Below are positions 41,048 through 48,561 of a stretch of DNA of 64,000 bases, in pieces. A program made the translations under genes and the position numbers. The stretch covers positions 1,116,001 through 1,180,000 of the forward strand of contig JAZKUF010000001.1 in NCBI GenBank assembly GCA_036625225.1. The letters run 5' to 3'. The notes under the pieces were generated by a model. The model worked only from the letters and a program-made list of their open reading frames with translations. It made no database searches and was not told where the DNA came from. This DNA comes from Accumulibacter jenkinsii (GTDB lineage Bacteria; Pseudomonadota; Gammaproteobacteria; Burkholderiales; Rhodocyclaceae). Numbering within the stretch: the stretch's first letter is position 1; every line of letters starts with the position of its first letter.

Positions 41048-42541
41048 ATGAACCTGCCTCTGCTGATCCAGACCCTGCTCGATCCGGCCCGTTATCCCGA
41101 CCCGGCGGCGCAGGTCGAGCTCATCGAGACCCATACCTCCTGGCTGCTGCTCGCCGGCGACTTCGCCTACAAGATCAAGAAGCCGGTAACCCTGCCCTTC
41201 CTCGATTACGGCACGCTCGACCAGCGGCGGCGTTGTTGCGAGGCCGAACTGCGCCTCAACCGCCGCTTTGCGCCGCAACTCTACCTCGCCGTCGTGGCCA
41301 TCGGCGGCTCGCCCGAAGACCCGCAGATCGGCGGCAGCGGCAGCGCCATCGAGTTCGCGGTCAAGATGCAGCGCTTCGCCGAGGCCGGCCGGCTCGACCA
41401 TCTGTGCGCCCGCGGCGAGTTGCGACGCCAGCATCTGTCGGATCTCGCGGCCACCCTCGCCGGCTTTCAGGAGAAGGCGACGATTGCCGAGGACGCAAGC
41501 CGTTTCGGCCGACCCGAAGCGGTTCTGGCGCCGGCAATCGAAAACTTCGACGAACTTTCGACGCTCCTGCCCGACGCCCTGGCGCAGCGCCGGCTGGCAC
41601 GGCTGGCGGCGTGGACGCGCGACACCTTTGACCAGCTGGCAGACCGTTTCGCTGCCCGCAAGCGGGCAGGAAGAATCCGCGACTGCCACGGTGACCTGCA
41701 TCTGGGCAACCTGGTGCTGATCGACGAACGGGTGACGCTCTTCGACGGTATCGAGTTCAGCGAAGACCTGCGCTGGATCGACGTCGCGAGCGAAGTGGCC
41801 TTTCTCCACATCGACCTCCTCGACCAGCATCAGCCCGGCTTCGCGTGCTGGCTGCTCAACGAATGGCTGGCCGAGAGCGGTGACTACGACGCGCTGCAGG
41901 TGCTTCGCTTCTACGCCGTCTATCGGGCCCTCGTGCGCGCCAAGGTGACGGCGATCCGGGCCAGGCAGGCAGGCACTGACCCGGATCGGGCGCAGGGCTA
42001 CCTGGTCCTCGCCGAGCGTCTCGTGACGCCGCCGCCGCCCCGCCTGATCATTACCCATGGGGTCGCCGGCTGCGGCAAGAGCCGGGCCGCGCGGCAACTG
42101 CTGCTGCGCGATCGGGCAGCGACCACCCTCCGCCTGCGCTCGGATGTCGAGCGCAAACGCTTGTTCGGTCTGACCGCCAGCGCCGGCAGCGATTCGCCCG
42201 TGGATGGGGGGATCTACGCTCGCGAGGCAGGCGATCTCACCTATCGTCGGCTGCACGACCTCGCGCAGGAGTTGCTCGCTGCAGGCTGGTCGGTTATTGT
42301 CGACGCAGCCTTCCTTGAGCGCTCGCGGCGCGACGTTTTTCGCGCGCTCGCCGCGAGCGCCGATGCTCCTTTTTTCATTCTCGCACCGCAGGCGACGCCG
42401 GCGCAGCTGCGATCCCGTCTCCTGCACCGACTGGCGCAAGGGCGCGACGCATCCGAAGCGACTCTCGCGGTGCTCGGGCAACAGCTGCAGCGAATCGAAC
42501 CGCTGGGCGAGGATGAACGCGACTGGCAGCTGAAGGCTTGA
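41048..42541 (+). CDS. Bifunctional APH-like kinase / P-loop protein
   Basis: A 497-residue fusion. The N-terminal part (about 1-325) has an aminoglycoside-phosphotransferase-like fold with DFAYKIKKPV (Lys), CHGDLHLGNLVL (catalytic loop) and LFDGIEFSEDLRWIDV (metal Asp). The C-terminal part (about 330-490) has a Walker A ITHGVAGCGKSRAARQLL, a DUxxR-like segment SDVERKRLFG and VIVDAAFLERSRRD. This matches the conserved bacterial APH/AAA pair of unknown substrate. It starts 2 nt after the ATPase stop with AGGAG upstream, so the two are cotranscribed. Antibiotic resistance is not implied. Confidence 0.85.
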   Translation: MNLPLLIQTLLDPARYPDPAAQVELIETHTSWLLLAGDFAYKIKKPVTLPFLDYGTLDQRRRCCEAELRLNRRFAPQLYLAVVAIGGSPEDPQIGGSGSAIEFAVKMQRFAEAGRLDHLCARGELRRQHLSDLAATLAGFQEKATIAEDASRFGRPEAVLAPAIENFDELSTLLPDALAQRRLARLAAWTRDTFDQLADRFAARKRAGRIRDCHGDLHLGNLVLIDERVTLFDGIEFSEDLRWIDVASEVAFLHIDLLDQHQPGFACWLLNEWLAESGDYDALQVLRFYAVYRALVRAKVTAIRARQAGTDPDRAQGYLVLAERLVTPPPPRLIITHGVAGCGKSRAARQLLLRDRAATTLRLRSDVERKRLFGLTASAGSDSPVDGGIYAREAGDLTYRRLHDLAQELLAAGWSVIVDAAFLERSRRDVFRALAASADAPFFILAPQATPAQLRSRLLHRLAQGRDASEATLAVLGQQLQRIEPLGEDERDWQLKA

Positions 42542-42569
42542 GGATCAAGGCATCGGCGACGCCACCAGA

Positions 42570-42598
42570 TGTCGGAAAATTTTACAGAGAGATTTTCC
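42570..42598 (+). promoter_or_regulatory. Upstream dyad, possible enhancer of a sigma-54 promoter
   Basis: TGTCGGAAAATTTTACA (42570-42586) overlaps an inverted repeat, GGAAAAT (42574-42580) and ATTTTCC (42592-42598), separated by 11 nt. It lies about 65 nt before the -24 element of the promoter at 42663, a usual distance for the binding site of an NtrC-family activator. PrsR or FlrC, both encoded in this window, are candidate binders. Confidence 0.5.
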
Positions 42599-42662
42599 TG
42601 AACAACATTGCTTCCGACCCAATGCACTGCTTTAATGAAAGGCAAAGCATGATCGATACGAG

Positions 42663-42678
42663 TGGCAAGGTTTTTGCT
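42663..42678 (+). promoter_or_regulatory. Sigma-54 promoter
   Basis: TGGCAAG-GTTT-TTGCT matches the consensus TGGCACG-N4-TTGCW at all but one fixed position, with the invariant GG and GC 10 nt apart. Transcription should begin near 42690. The first protein gene downstream starts at 42927. Confidence 0.75.
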
Positions 42679-42689
42679 TTGATGCCCGG

Positions 42690-42926
42690 GCGGCTTTCTG
42701 TCGTCGCAAGCTTCTTTCCTCGCCAGCCGACCCGGGGATTCCGGGAGCAATCGACAGGATGTTTCTCTTAGGTCGGCTGTTGTAACATCACGACGACGGT
42801 GTTGCCCGTCGCGACCAGGGTCGACAAAACCTCGCTTCACGGCGCGCGTTTTCGTTGGGTGGATTTTTGTGTCATCCGTGACGTTGAATTGGCTTGGGCA
42901 CTTCGTGCACAGTCGGGGACAGTGCT
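42690..42926 (+). other. Structured leader of about 235 nt (non-coding)
   Basis: No convincing protein gene was seen here. CAGCCGACC (42724-42732) and GGTCGGCTG (42771-42779) form a perfect 9-bp long-range stem that encloses a smaller hairpin CCCGG/CCGGG (42731-42745). A GGCAC-TTC-GTGC-type hairpin (about 42897-42909) occurs shortly before the ribosome-binding site of the next gene. The segment could be a regulated 5' leader or contain a small RNA. No known riboswitch class was recognised. Confidence 0.4.
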
Positions 42927-43295
42927 ATGAATATCTTGAATGACTGGAAAATGCTTGATCTGGTCACCCGTGACGGTGAAGCTCTGGTGTGTATCGAAGG
43001 GCGCGTGTACGGCAGCAATCCGCGATTTCCTTCTTCATCGCACATTCGGACCTCTCCGATCACCGGTTACAGCCTGAACGCCAGCTCGATGGTGGTGCTC
43101 ACCAAACGCGGCTCGGAATATCTGCTGGGCAAACCGGCATCGTCACAGACTTTTGCCCAGCAGCGTCTGATGCGCCGCCTGTCTCGCCTGAACGAGGCCC
43201 CGGCTGCAGCGTTCAATGCCCTCGAATCGCAATTGACCGGATTCGATCCCGCGCAGGAACCCCACCCTCTGCCTCAGAGAGTTCCGGAAAACTGA
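42927..43295 (+). CDS. Hypothetical protein under sigma-54 control (122 aa)
   Basis: A 122-residue protein of unknown family. It begins MNILNDWKMLDLVTRDGEAL and has a conserved-looking centre with CIEGRVYGSNPRF and SLNASSMVVLTKRGSEYLLG. A polar tail rich in Gln, Pro and Glu ends it. There is no signal peptide, membrane helix or PEP-CTERM tail, so it is probably cytosolic. GGGGACAG precedes ATG at 42927; upstream codons in frame add 11 residues without a better site. It is the first gene after the sigma-54 promoter at 42663 and stands alone between two operons. Confidence 0.65.
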   Translation: MNILNDWKMLDLVTRDGEALVCIEGRVYGSNPRFPSSSHIRTSPITGYSLNASSMVVLTKRGSEYLLGKPASSQTFAQQRLMRRLSRLNEAPAAAFNALESQLTGFDPAQEPHPLPQRVPEN

Positions 43296-43348
43296 GCAAG
43301 ACCCCACCCGTCGCGCGAGGTCGGCCGACCCGATGACCGGAAAATGAC

Positions 43349-43370
43349 GGCGGGGGCCGAAGCCCCCGCC
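43349..43370 (-). terminator. Intrinsic terminator of ssrA
   Basis: On the minus strand GGCGGGGGC-TTCG-GCCCCCGCC makes a 9-bp GC stem closed by a stable UUCG tetraloop, followed by GTCATTTTCC with a short U-run (43341-43344). It lies directly after the coding piece of the tmRNA. Confidence 0.85.
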
Positions 43371-43600
43371 GATAGCCATTCTGTTTATTGGACGGCTACG
43401 TCCTCAGCAGGCCTAAGCGGCCAGTGCGAAACGCTCATCGTTGGCGTTTGTGGTTTTGCGCGGATTACGTCCGTCGCCTCTCGAGTCGCCTGCTCACCAT
43501 CTGTCACCCTGTCGAAACCAGTGCACCCCCCCAGTGGTGGAGGTGGCGGGAATCGAACCCGCGTCCAGAACGCTTCCGGGTTGCCGGAATTACGACCATG
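43371..43600 (-). ncRNA. ssrA: Permuted (two-piece) tmRNA
   Basis: Transfer-messenger RNA that releases stalled ribosomes and tags the broken product. The halves are in permuted order on the minus strand. The acceptor piece comes first (about 43600-43535); it has the T-arm GCGGGTTCGATTCCCGC and ends CACCTCCACCA. The coding piece starts GGGGGTG at 43530. The two ends pair as a 7-bp acceptor stem with the G3-U70 wobble required for alanylation. Only 4 nt (CTGG) separate the mature ends. The tag frame at 43445-43413 encodes ANDERFALAA and stop TAG. AGCAGGC and GCCTGCT flank it as a closing helix. The 5' end and the far 3' end are estimates. Confidence 0.93.
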
Positions 43601-43606
43601 TCAGCG

Positions 43607-43635
43607 ATTATGGGTGCGCCGGGCCGGGAATTCAA
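43607..43635 (-). promoter_or_regulatory. Sigma-70 promoter of ssrA
   Basis: On the minus strand TTGAAT (43630-43635), exactly 17 nt, then CATAAT (43607-43612). It lies in the short gap after the fliE stop and points into the acceptor piece of the tmRNA. It gives a transcript starting near 43600. Confidence 0.75.
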
Positions 43636-43658
43636 GCCCTGCGGGCAATTCTCCTGCT

Positions 43659-43982
43659 TCAGACCTGCATGTTCATCACGTCGTTGTAGGCCGAGACGAG
43701 CCGATTGCGCACCTGAACCATTTCCTGAAACGAGATACTGGCCTTCTGCAACTCGATCATCACCTCATGCAGGTTGTCGGTCGAGTTGCCGGCGGCAAAA
43801 TTTGCCGCCCTGGCGCCCGCCTGCTCCTGCACCTGACTGACCCGTGCAATCGAAGTCTGCAGAACCTGGGCGAAGTCTGTGCTCCCCGCGGGGACGCCCG
43901 GCGCCTCTGCGGCACGCCCGCCGGCGGCCACCGAAGTCGCTCGCAGCATGCTCAACATCTGATCAATACCGGTGCTTTCCAT
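43659..43982 (-). CDS. fliE: Flagellar hook-basal body protein FliE
   Basis: A 107-residue rod component that joins the MS ring to the proximal rod. The C-terminal part is typical: LHEVMIELQKASISFQEMVQ, VRNRLVSAYNDVMNMQV. Start at 43982 (MESTGIDQML) follows GGAG by 6 nt. It is separated from fliF, its usual neighbour, by flrB-flrC and faces the other way. It has its own sigma-54 promoter at 44014 and is followed by ssrA. Confidence 0.95.
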   Translation of the reverse strand: MESTGIDQMLSMLRATSVAAGGRAAEAPGVPAGSTDFAQVLQTSIARVSQVQEQAGARAANFAAGNSTDNLHEVMIELQKASISFQEMVQVRNRLVSAYNDVMNMQV

Positions 43983-44013
43983 ACGCTTCTCCAAACCCTG
44001 TCCATACAGTCCA

Positions 44014-44029
44014 AGCACATTGTATGCCA
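44014..44029 (-). promoter_or_regulatory. Sigma-54 promoter of fliE
   Basis: On the minus strand TGGCATA-CAAT-GTGCT keeps the GG and GC pairs 10 nt apart and most of the -24 element. The predicted start (near 44002) is about 20 nt before the fliE ATG. FlrC, encoded immediately upstream, is the likely activator. Confidence 0.7.
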
Positions 44030-44035
44030 ACAAAG

Positions 44036-45394
44036 TCAGCTTTCGAGAAACCCTTCCAGGCGATATTGTCGCAGCTTGTAACGCAACGTTCTCTCGGGCA
44101 TCCCGAGGCGCTGGCCGGCGATCTTTCTTGAGCCGCCGGCGGCGGCCAGGGTGTCCAGGATGTGTTCGCGCTCGACCGCCCGCAGGTCATCGGGCGGCCG
44201 GCCTGCGGACGGCTCTGCCCGGCTTTCCGGCTCCACCAGTGGCGCGAGCGGTCGATCGGGCGGGCGCTGCACCACAAGCTGCAGTGCTTCGACCTCGACC
44301 ACGTCGCCGGCAGCGAGGATGACCGCACGCTGGATGACATTTTCGAGTTCGCGCACGTTGCCCGGCCAGGCGTGCCGCTGCAGTGCCCGTTCGGCAGCCG
44401 CGGCGAGGCGTAAGCCCGGACGACCGGCGCTGCCACCGTGGGCGGCCAGGAAATGGCGCGCCAGCGGGAGGATGTCGTCGATTCGCTGGCGCAGGGCGGG
44501 AATCAGCAGCGGAAAGACATTGAGTCGATAGAACAGATCTTCGCGAAAAAGACCCTTCGCCACCGCCGCCGCGATGTCCCGGTTGGAGGTGGCGACGACG
44601 CGAATATCGAGGGCCAGCGGCTGCTTGCCGCCTACCCGCTCGACTTCGCGTTCCTGAAGGACGCGCAACAGCTTGGCCTGCAGCGCAAGCGGCATTTCGG
44701 TGATCTCGTCGAGCAGCAGAGTCCCTTTCTGGGCCTGTTCGAACTTGCCGGCCTGGGCATTCTGGGCACCGCTGAAAGCGCCTTTCTCGTAACCGAAAAG
44801 CGTCGCTTCGAGCAGACTGTCGGGAATCGCGGCACAGTTGATGGCCACGAAGGGACCCCGGCAGCGCGACGAGTGCTGGTGGATGTAGCGCGCCACGACC
44901 TCCTTGCCGACCCCGCTCTCGCCGCTCAGGAGAACCGTGGCCGCAGTCTGCGCCACTCGTCGGGCAAGCGCCAGAAGCTGGCTACTCGCCGCATCGATGG
45001 CGATCACGCCGCCGTCGTCAAGCGACACGGGCAGGCGATAGCGAATGACATGGTCGAGCAGCGCCTGCGGCTCGAAGGGCTTGAGCAGAAAGTCGCAGGC
45101 ACCCGCCCGCATCGCTTCGACCGCCCGGTCGACATCGGCGAAAGCGGTCATCAGGACCACCGGCAGATGCGGCAGGCGGCGACGGATTTCCTTCAGCAGG
45201 GCAATGCCGTCCACCGGCAACATGCGCACGTCACTGACCACCAGCGACACCGCATGCCGGGCGAGCAGTTGCAGCGCCTCCTCGGCGCCGCCGGCCGAAA
45301 TCGCCTTCTGCCCGGCAAGGGCCAGGGTATCGCAAACGGCTTCGCGCAGCGCGGCGTCGTCTTCGACGACCAGCACCGGCAATCCCTTCGTCAT
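44036..45394 (-). CDS. flrC: Flagellar sigma-54 response regulator FlrC/FleR
   Basis: A 452-residue NtrC-family activator. The receiver domain has EDD at 11-13 and phosphoacceptor Asp55 in VVSDVRMLP. The AAA+ domain has Walker A SGESGVGKE (157-165) and a sigma-54 contact loop GAFSGA (205-210), where Ser replaces the usual Thr. A Fis-type helix-turn-helix ends the protein (SRKIAGQRLGMPERTLRYKL). ATG at 45394 follows GAGGAG. In related bacteria this protein drives class III flagellar genes such as those for the basal body and hook. It pairs with FlrB, whose gene lies 10 nt upstream. Confidence 0.9.
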   Translation of the reverse strand: MTKGLPVLVVEDDAALREAVCDTLALAGQKAISAGGAEEALQLLARHAVSLVVSDVRMLPVDGIALLKEIRRRLPHLPVVLMTAFADVDRAVEAMRAGACDFLLKPFEPQALLDHVIRYRLPVSLDDGGVIAIDAASSQLLALARRVAQTAATVLLSGESGVGKEVVARYIHQHSSRCRGPFVAINCAAIPDSLLEATLFGYEKGAFSGAQNAQAGKFEQAQKGTLLLDEITEMPLALQAKLLRVLQEREVERVGGKQPLALDIRVVATSNRDIAAAVAKGLFREDLFYRLNVFPLLIPALRQRIDDILPLARHFLAAHGGSAGRPGLRLAAAAERALQRHAWPGNVRELENVIQRAVILAAGDVVEVEALQLVVQRPPDRPLAPLVEPESRAEPSAGRPPDDLRAVEREHILDTLAAAGGSRKIAGQRLGMPERTLRYKLRQYRLEGFLES

Positions 45395-45404
45395 CGATCT
45401 CTCC

Positions 45405-46583
45405 TCAGTCAACGCACGGCAACGCGGCCCCGATGGGCAGGCGGAGCACGAACTCCGATCCTTCGCCGGGCACCGAAAGCACATCGATGCGGCCGCCGTG
45501 AGCGCGCGCGACCCCGAGCGCGATCGCCAGACCGAGGCCGGTACCCTGCCCTCTGGTGGTAAAGAAAGGCTCGAATATACGCGCCTCGACCGCGGCCGAG
45601 ATTCCCTCGCCGGTATCGCGGACGCCGACCTGCAACTCCCGGCCGCTGACTTCGGCACGAAGGGTCACCTGCCCACCCGCAGCGCAGGCCTGCAAGGCGT
45701 TCTCGAGCAGATTGACGAGGGCGCCGACGAGGGCTTTCCGGCTGCCGATCAGACGTACCTCGGGAGGCTTGCCGGTCACCCGGAAAGTCACTCCCTGCTC
45801 GAGAAACAGTGGTTGAACGGTCTGCGCGGCGTCGTCGAGCAGCTGCCCGGCAGGAATCGTGTCGCGCCCGATGCTCTCGCCACGGGCAAAGAGCAGCACT
45901 TCCTGGATCAGTCGTTCGAGGCGTTTGAGCTGCGCCGTCGTCTTGCCGGCAAAGCGCACCCGGGCCTCGGCAGGCAGTTCCGGCTGACCGAGATTGGCGC
46001 TGTAAAGCAGGGCAGTGGCCAGCGGCGTGCGCAGCTGGTGGGCAAGGGAAGCCGCCATCTCGCCCATCGCCACCAGACGCCGATTCCGTTCGAGTTCGGA
46101 CTTCAGGCCGTGCGCCGCGGTCACGTCGTGAATCAGCAGGATACGCCCACCGGTCGAATCGAGCGGACTCTCGATGATCGCCAGCCGACGCGCAGCGAAC
46201 TGCCACTCGCCCGGCGTCTCGGTCGCCACCAGCCTGGCCTGCGCCAAGGCCGGCCAGCCCTCACCGACGATCCCCTGGCCGAACATCTGGCGCGCGGCCG
46301 GGTTGGCCTCGCCAACCGTGGCCGCGCTGTCGAGCACCACCACCCCGGCCGGCAAGGCGTTGAGCAGCAGGGCAAGACGTTCGGAGAGCGCTTCCTTCTC
46401 CTCGTACTGGCGGCGCAGTTCGCCATTGGCGACCGCGAGTTCGGCGGTCAGTGATTCGACCCGGGCCTGCAGCCCCTGGTACGCCTCGGTCAGGACCTGC
46501 GAGACCTGGTTGAAGGCGTCGAACGCGCGTTGCAGTTCCGCTGTCTTGTGCGCATGGACCGACGTAGGTGCGACTTCGCTCAT
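45405..46583 (-). CDS. flrB: Flagellar sensor histidine kinase FlrB/FleS
   Basis: A soluble 392-residue kinase with no membrane helix. An N-terminal coiled coil (about 15-75) precedes a PAS domain (about 76-160). The HisKA helix has the phospho-His182 in AASLAHQLRTPLATAL. The HATPase domain has LLENALQACAAGG, VRDTGEGIS and GTGLGLAIA. The layout matches FleS/FlrB, which senses assembly state inside the cell and phosphorylates FlrC. The start is uncertain: ATG 46583 fits family length, ATG 46604 is also open; neither has a strong ribosome-binding site. Confidence 0.9.
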   Translation of the reverse strand: MSEVAPTSVHAHKTAELQRAFDAFNQVSQVLTEAYQGLQARVESLTAELAVANGELRRQYEEKEALSERLALLLNALPAGVVVLDSAATVGEANPAARQMFGQGIVGEGWPALAQARLVATETPGEWQFAARRLAIIESPLDSTGGRILLIHDVTAAHGLKSELERNRRLVAMGEMAASLAHQLRTPLATALLYSANLGQPELPAEARVRFAGKTTAQLKRLERLIQEVLLFARGESIGRDTIPAGQLLDDAAQTVQPLFLEQGVTFRVTGKPPEVRLIGSRKALVGALVNLLENALQACAAGGQVTLRAEVSGRELQVGVRDTGEGISAAVEARIFEPFFTTRGQGTGLGLAIALGVARAHGGRIDVLSVPGEGSEFVLRLPIGAALPCVD

Positions 46584-46799
46584 TGAATGGAAAGTCCGGT
46601 ACATTTACCAGTTACAATAACAGATAAATTATCCTGATTCCCTCGCTTGCATGCCGGAACGACCAGCGACCGGCTGTCGCCAGACGGGTCACTTCTTCGC
46701 CGCCGCGCGAAGACCCCTGGCCAGGCCGCAGCACTTGCCGGTCGACGATGGCCACCGTTGCCGCCGGGACTGGACAGCGCAGAAAATCAACAGCCTTTT

Positions 46800-46817
46800 G
46801 CCTGCTTGACAGCAGGC
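46800..46817 (+). promoter_or_regulatory. Stem-loop in the fliF leader
   Basis: GCCTGCT-TGAC-AGCAGGC forms a perfect 7-bp stem with a 4-nt loop, 19 nt before the fliF ATG. It may affect translation of fliF or bind a regulator. In the 232-nt gap between the divergent flrB and fliF genes no clear sigma-54 or sigma-28 promoter was found; the best sigma-54-like site (TGGCCAGGCCGCAGCA, from 46718) is weak. Confidence 0.4.
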
Positions 46818-46836
46818 CCTTCACCGTGTCAGAGGA

Positions 46837-48561
46837 ATGGCAACAGCCGAAATCGAGACCCCCGCGACCCTGGGCACCGACAATCCACTGGATCGCGCTC
46901 GCCAGGCACTGGCGCGCCTGAGCAACCGGCAGAAAGTGGTGCTGATGGTATCGACCGCGGCCGTCATCGCGCTGCTGGTGACGGCTGCCTTCCTCTCCAG
47001 ACAGAGCGAGTTCAGGATCCTCTTCTCGAATATCAGCGAGCGCGACGGTGGCGCGATCATTGCCGCTCTCGAACAGATGAATGTTCCGTTCAAGTTCAAC
47101 GAATCGGGCAGCGCCATCCTGGTGCCGGCCGCCCGTGTACATGACGTGCGTCTGCGGCTCGCCTCGCAGGGATTGCCGAGAGGCGGTGCGGTCGGCTTCG
47201 AACTGATGGAGAGCCAGAAGTTCGGCATCAGCCAGTTTGCCGAACAGCTCAACTATCAGCGCGGCCTCGAGGGCGAGCTGTCGCGCACCATCCAGTCGGT
47301 GGCGGCGGTGCAGGCGGCGCGGGTGCACCTCGCGATTCCGAAACCGAGTGTCTTCATGCGCGAGGAGATGAAGCCGTCGGCTTCGGTGCTGCTCAATCTC
47401 TACCCCGGCCGCTCGCTCGACGCGGCGCAGATCGCCGGCATCCAGAATCTCGTCGCCGCGAGCGTGCCGCAGCTCGCCGCCGGCAGCGTCACGCTGCTCG
47501 ATCAGAACGGCAGCCTGCTGTCGCAGATGAAGAGCAAGCTGCTCGAAGCCGGCCTCGACCCGACGCAGGTCAAGTACATCCAGGAAGTCGAGGCGAGCAT
47601 CATCAAGCGCATCGAAGACATCCTGATGCCGATCGTCGGCACCGGCAATTCCCGCGTCCAGATTGCTGCCGACATCGACTTCTCGCAGAGCGAGCATACC
47701 GCGGAGACCCATCGGCCGAACACGACGCCGCCGGAGATCAGCGTCCGCAGCCAGCAGACGAGCGAAACGGCGAGTACCAACCCGAGCGCGCAGGGGGTTC
47801 CCGGCGCCCTCACCAACCAGCCACCGGTGCCGGCGACGGCGCCGCTGACCCAGCCGCCGGTCGCTGGCGCCGCGCCGCCGCCAGCGCTGCCCGGCCAGAT
47901 CAATGCTGCCGGCGTCCAGGCGGCGATCGCCAGCGTCGGCCAGCCGATCAGCACGAGCAAGAATTCGACCATCAACTACGAGGTCGACAAGACCATCCGC
48001 CACGTCCGCCAGGCTGTCGGAACGGTCAAGCGCCTGTCGGCCGCGGTGGTGGTCAATCAGCGCCAGGAAGTCGCCCGCGACGGCAAGCTGGCCAGCAAGC
48101 CGATGCCCGATGCCGAACTCAAGCAGATCAGCGACCTCGTCAAGGAAGCCATGGGTTTCAGCGCCGATCGCGGAGACACCATCTCGGTCGCCAACGCCCC
48201 GTTCACCGTCGTCGAAAAGGATGCCGGGATACCGCTCTGGCGTGACCCGGAAATGGTCACCCTGGGCAAGGAACTGATCAAGTACGGCGCGATCGCGGCA
48301 GTCGTCGCCTACCTCCTGCTCGCCGTCGTACGGCCCTTGCTCAAGACCATGCTCGAGCCGCCCGCCGGTAGCGAGCCCGCGCTCGGCAGCAAGATCGATC
48401 TGCTCAGCGAAGAAGCAGCCGAGGCGGCCGGTGAAGCGCATGTGCCGACCGCCAGCGAACTGCTGGAGCAGAAGCTGGCCGCCGCGCGCGCGCTCGCGCA
48501 GCAGGATCCCAAGGTCGTGGCCAACATCATCAAGGAATGGACGGGCGCCAATGCCAGTTGA
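46837..48561 (+). CDS. fliF: Flagellar MS-ring protein FliF
   Basis: A 574-residue inner-membrane ring protein that seeds flagellar assembly. The first membrane helix is VVLMVSTAAVIALLVTAAF (about 34-52). Ring-building motifs follow (FRILFSNISERDGGAIIAAL, NYQRGLEGELSRTIQSV, VQAARVHLAIPKPSVFMRE). A Pro/Ala-rich stretch in the middle and the second helix near 485 (AIAAVVAYLLLAVVRPLL) are normal. The C-terminal tail that binds FliG ends IIKEWTGANAS. The stop overlaps fliG by 11 nt. Confidence 0.97.
   Translation: MATAEIETPATLGTDNPLDRARQALARLSNRQKVVLMVSTAAVIALLVTAAFLSRQSEFRILFSNISERDGGAIIAALEQMNVPFKFNESGSAILVPAARVHDVRLRLASQGLPRGGAVGFELMESQKFGISQFAEQLNYQRGLEGELSRTIQSVAAVQAARVHLAIPKPSVFMREEMKPSASVLLNLYPGRSLDAAQIAGIQNLVAASVPQLAAGSVTLLDQNGSLLSQMKSKLLEAGLDPTQVKYIQEVEASIIKRIEDILMPIVGTGNSRVQIAADIDFSQSEHTAETHRPNTTPPEISVRSQQTSETASTNPSAQGVPGALTNQPPVPATAPLTQPPVAGAAPPPALPGQINAAGVQAAIASVGQPISTSKNSTINYEVDKTIRHVRQAVGTVKRLSAAVVVNQRQEVARDGKLASKPMPDAELKQISDLVKEAMGFSADRGDTISVANAPFTVVEKDAGIPLWRDPEMVTLGKELIKYGAIAAVVAYLLLAVVRPLLKTMLEPPAGSEPALGSKIDLLSEEAAEAAGEAHVPTASELLEQKLAAARALAQQDPKVVANIIKEWTGANAS

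Noticed and set aside
41048..42541. Aminoglycoside resistance gene
   Set aside because: The APH-like domain belongs to a conserved fusion with a P-loop kinase and lacks any resistance context.
43344..44081. Plus-strand frames across the ssrA-fliE region
   Set aside because: They run antisense to the tmRNA and fliE. The proteins have no recognisable domain.
46686..46733. Sigma-54-like sites before fliF (GGGTCACTTCTTCGC, TGGCCAGGCCGCAGCA)
   Set aside because: They keep the GG-N10-GC spacing but lack the -24 or -12 core, and such spacing is common by chance in GC-rich DNA.
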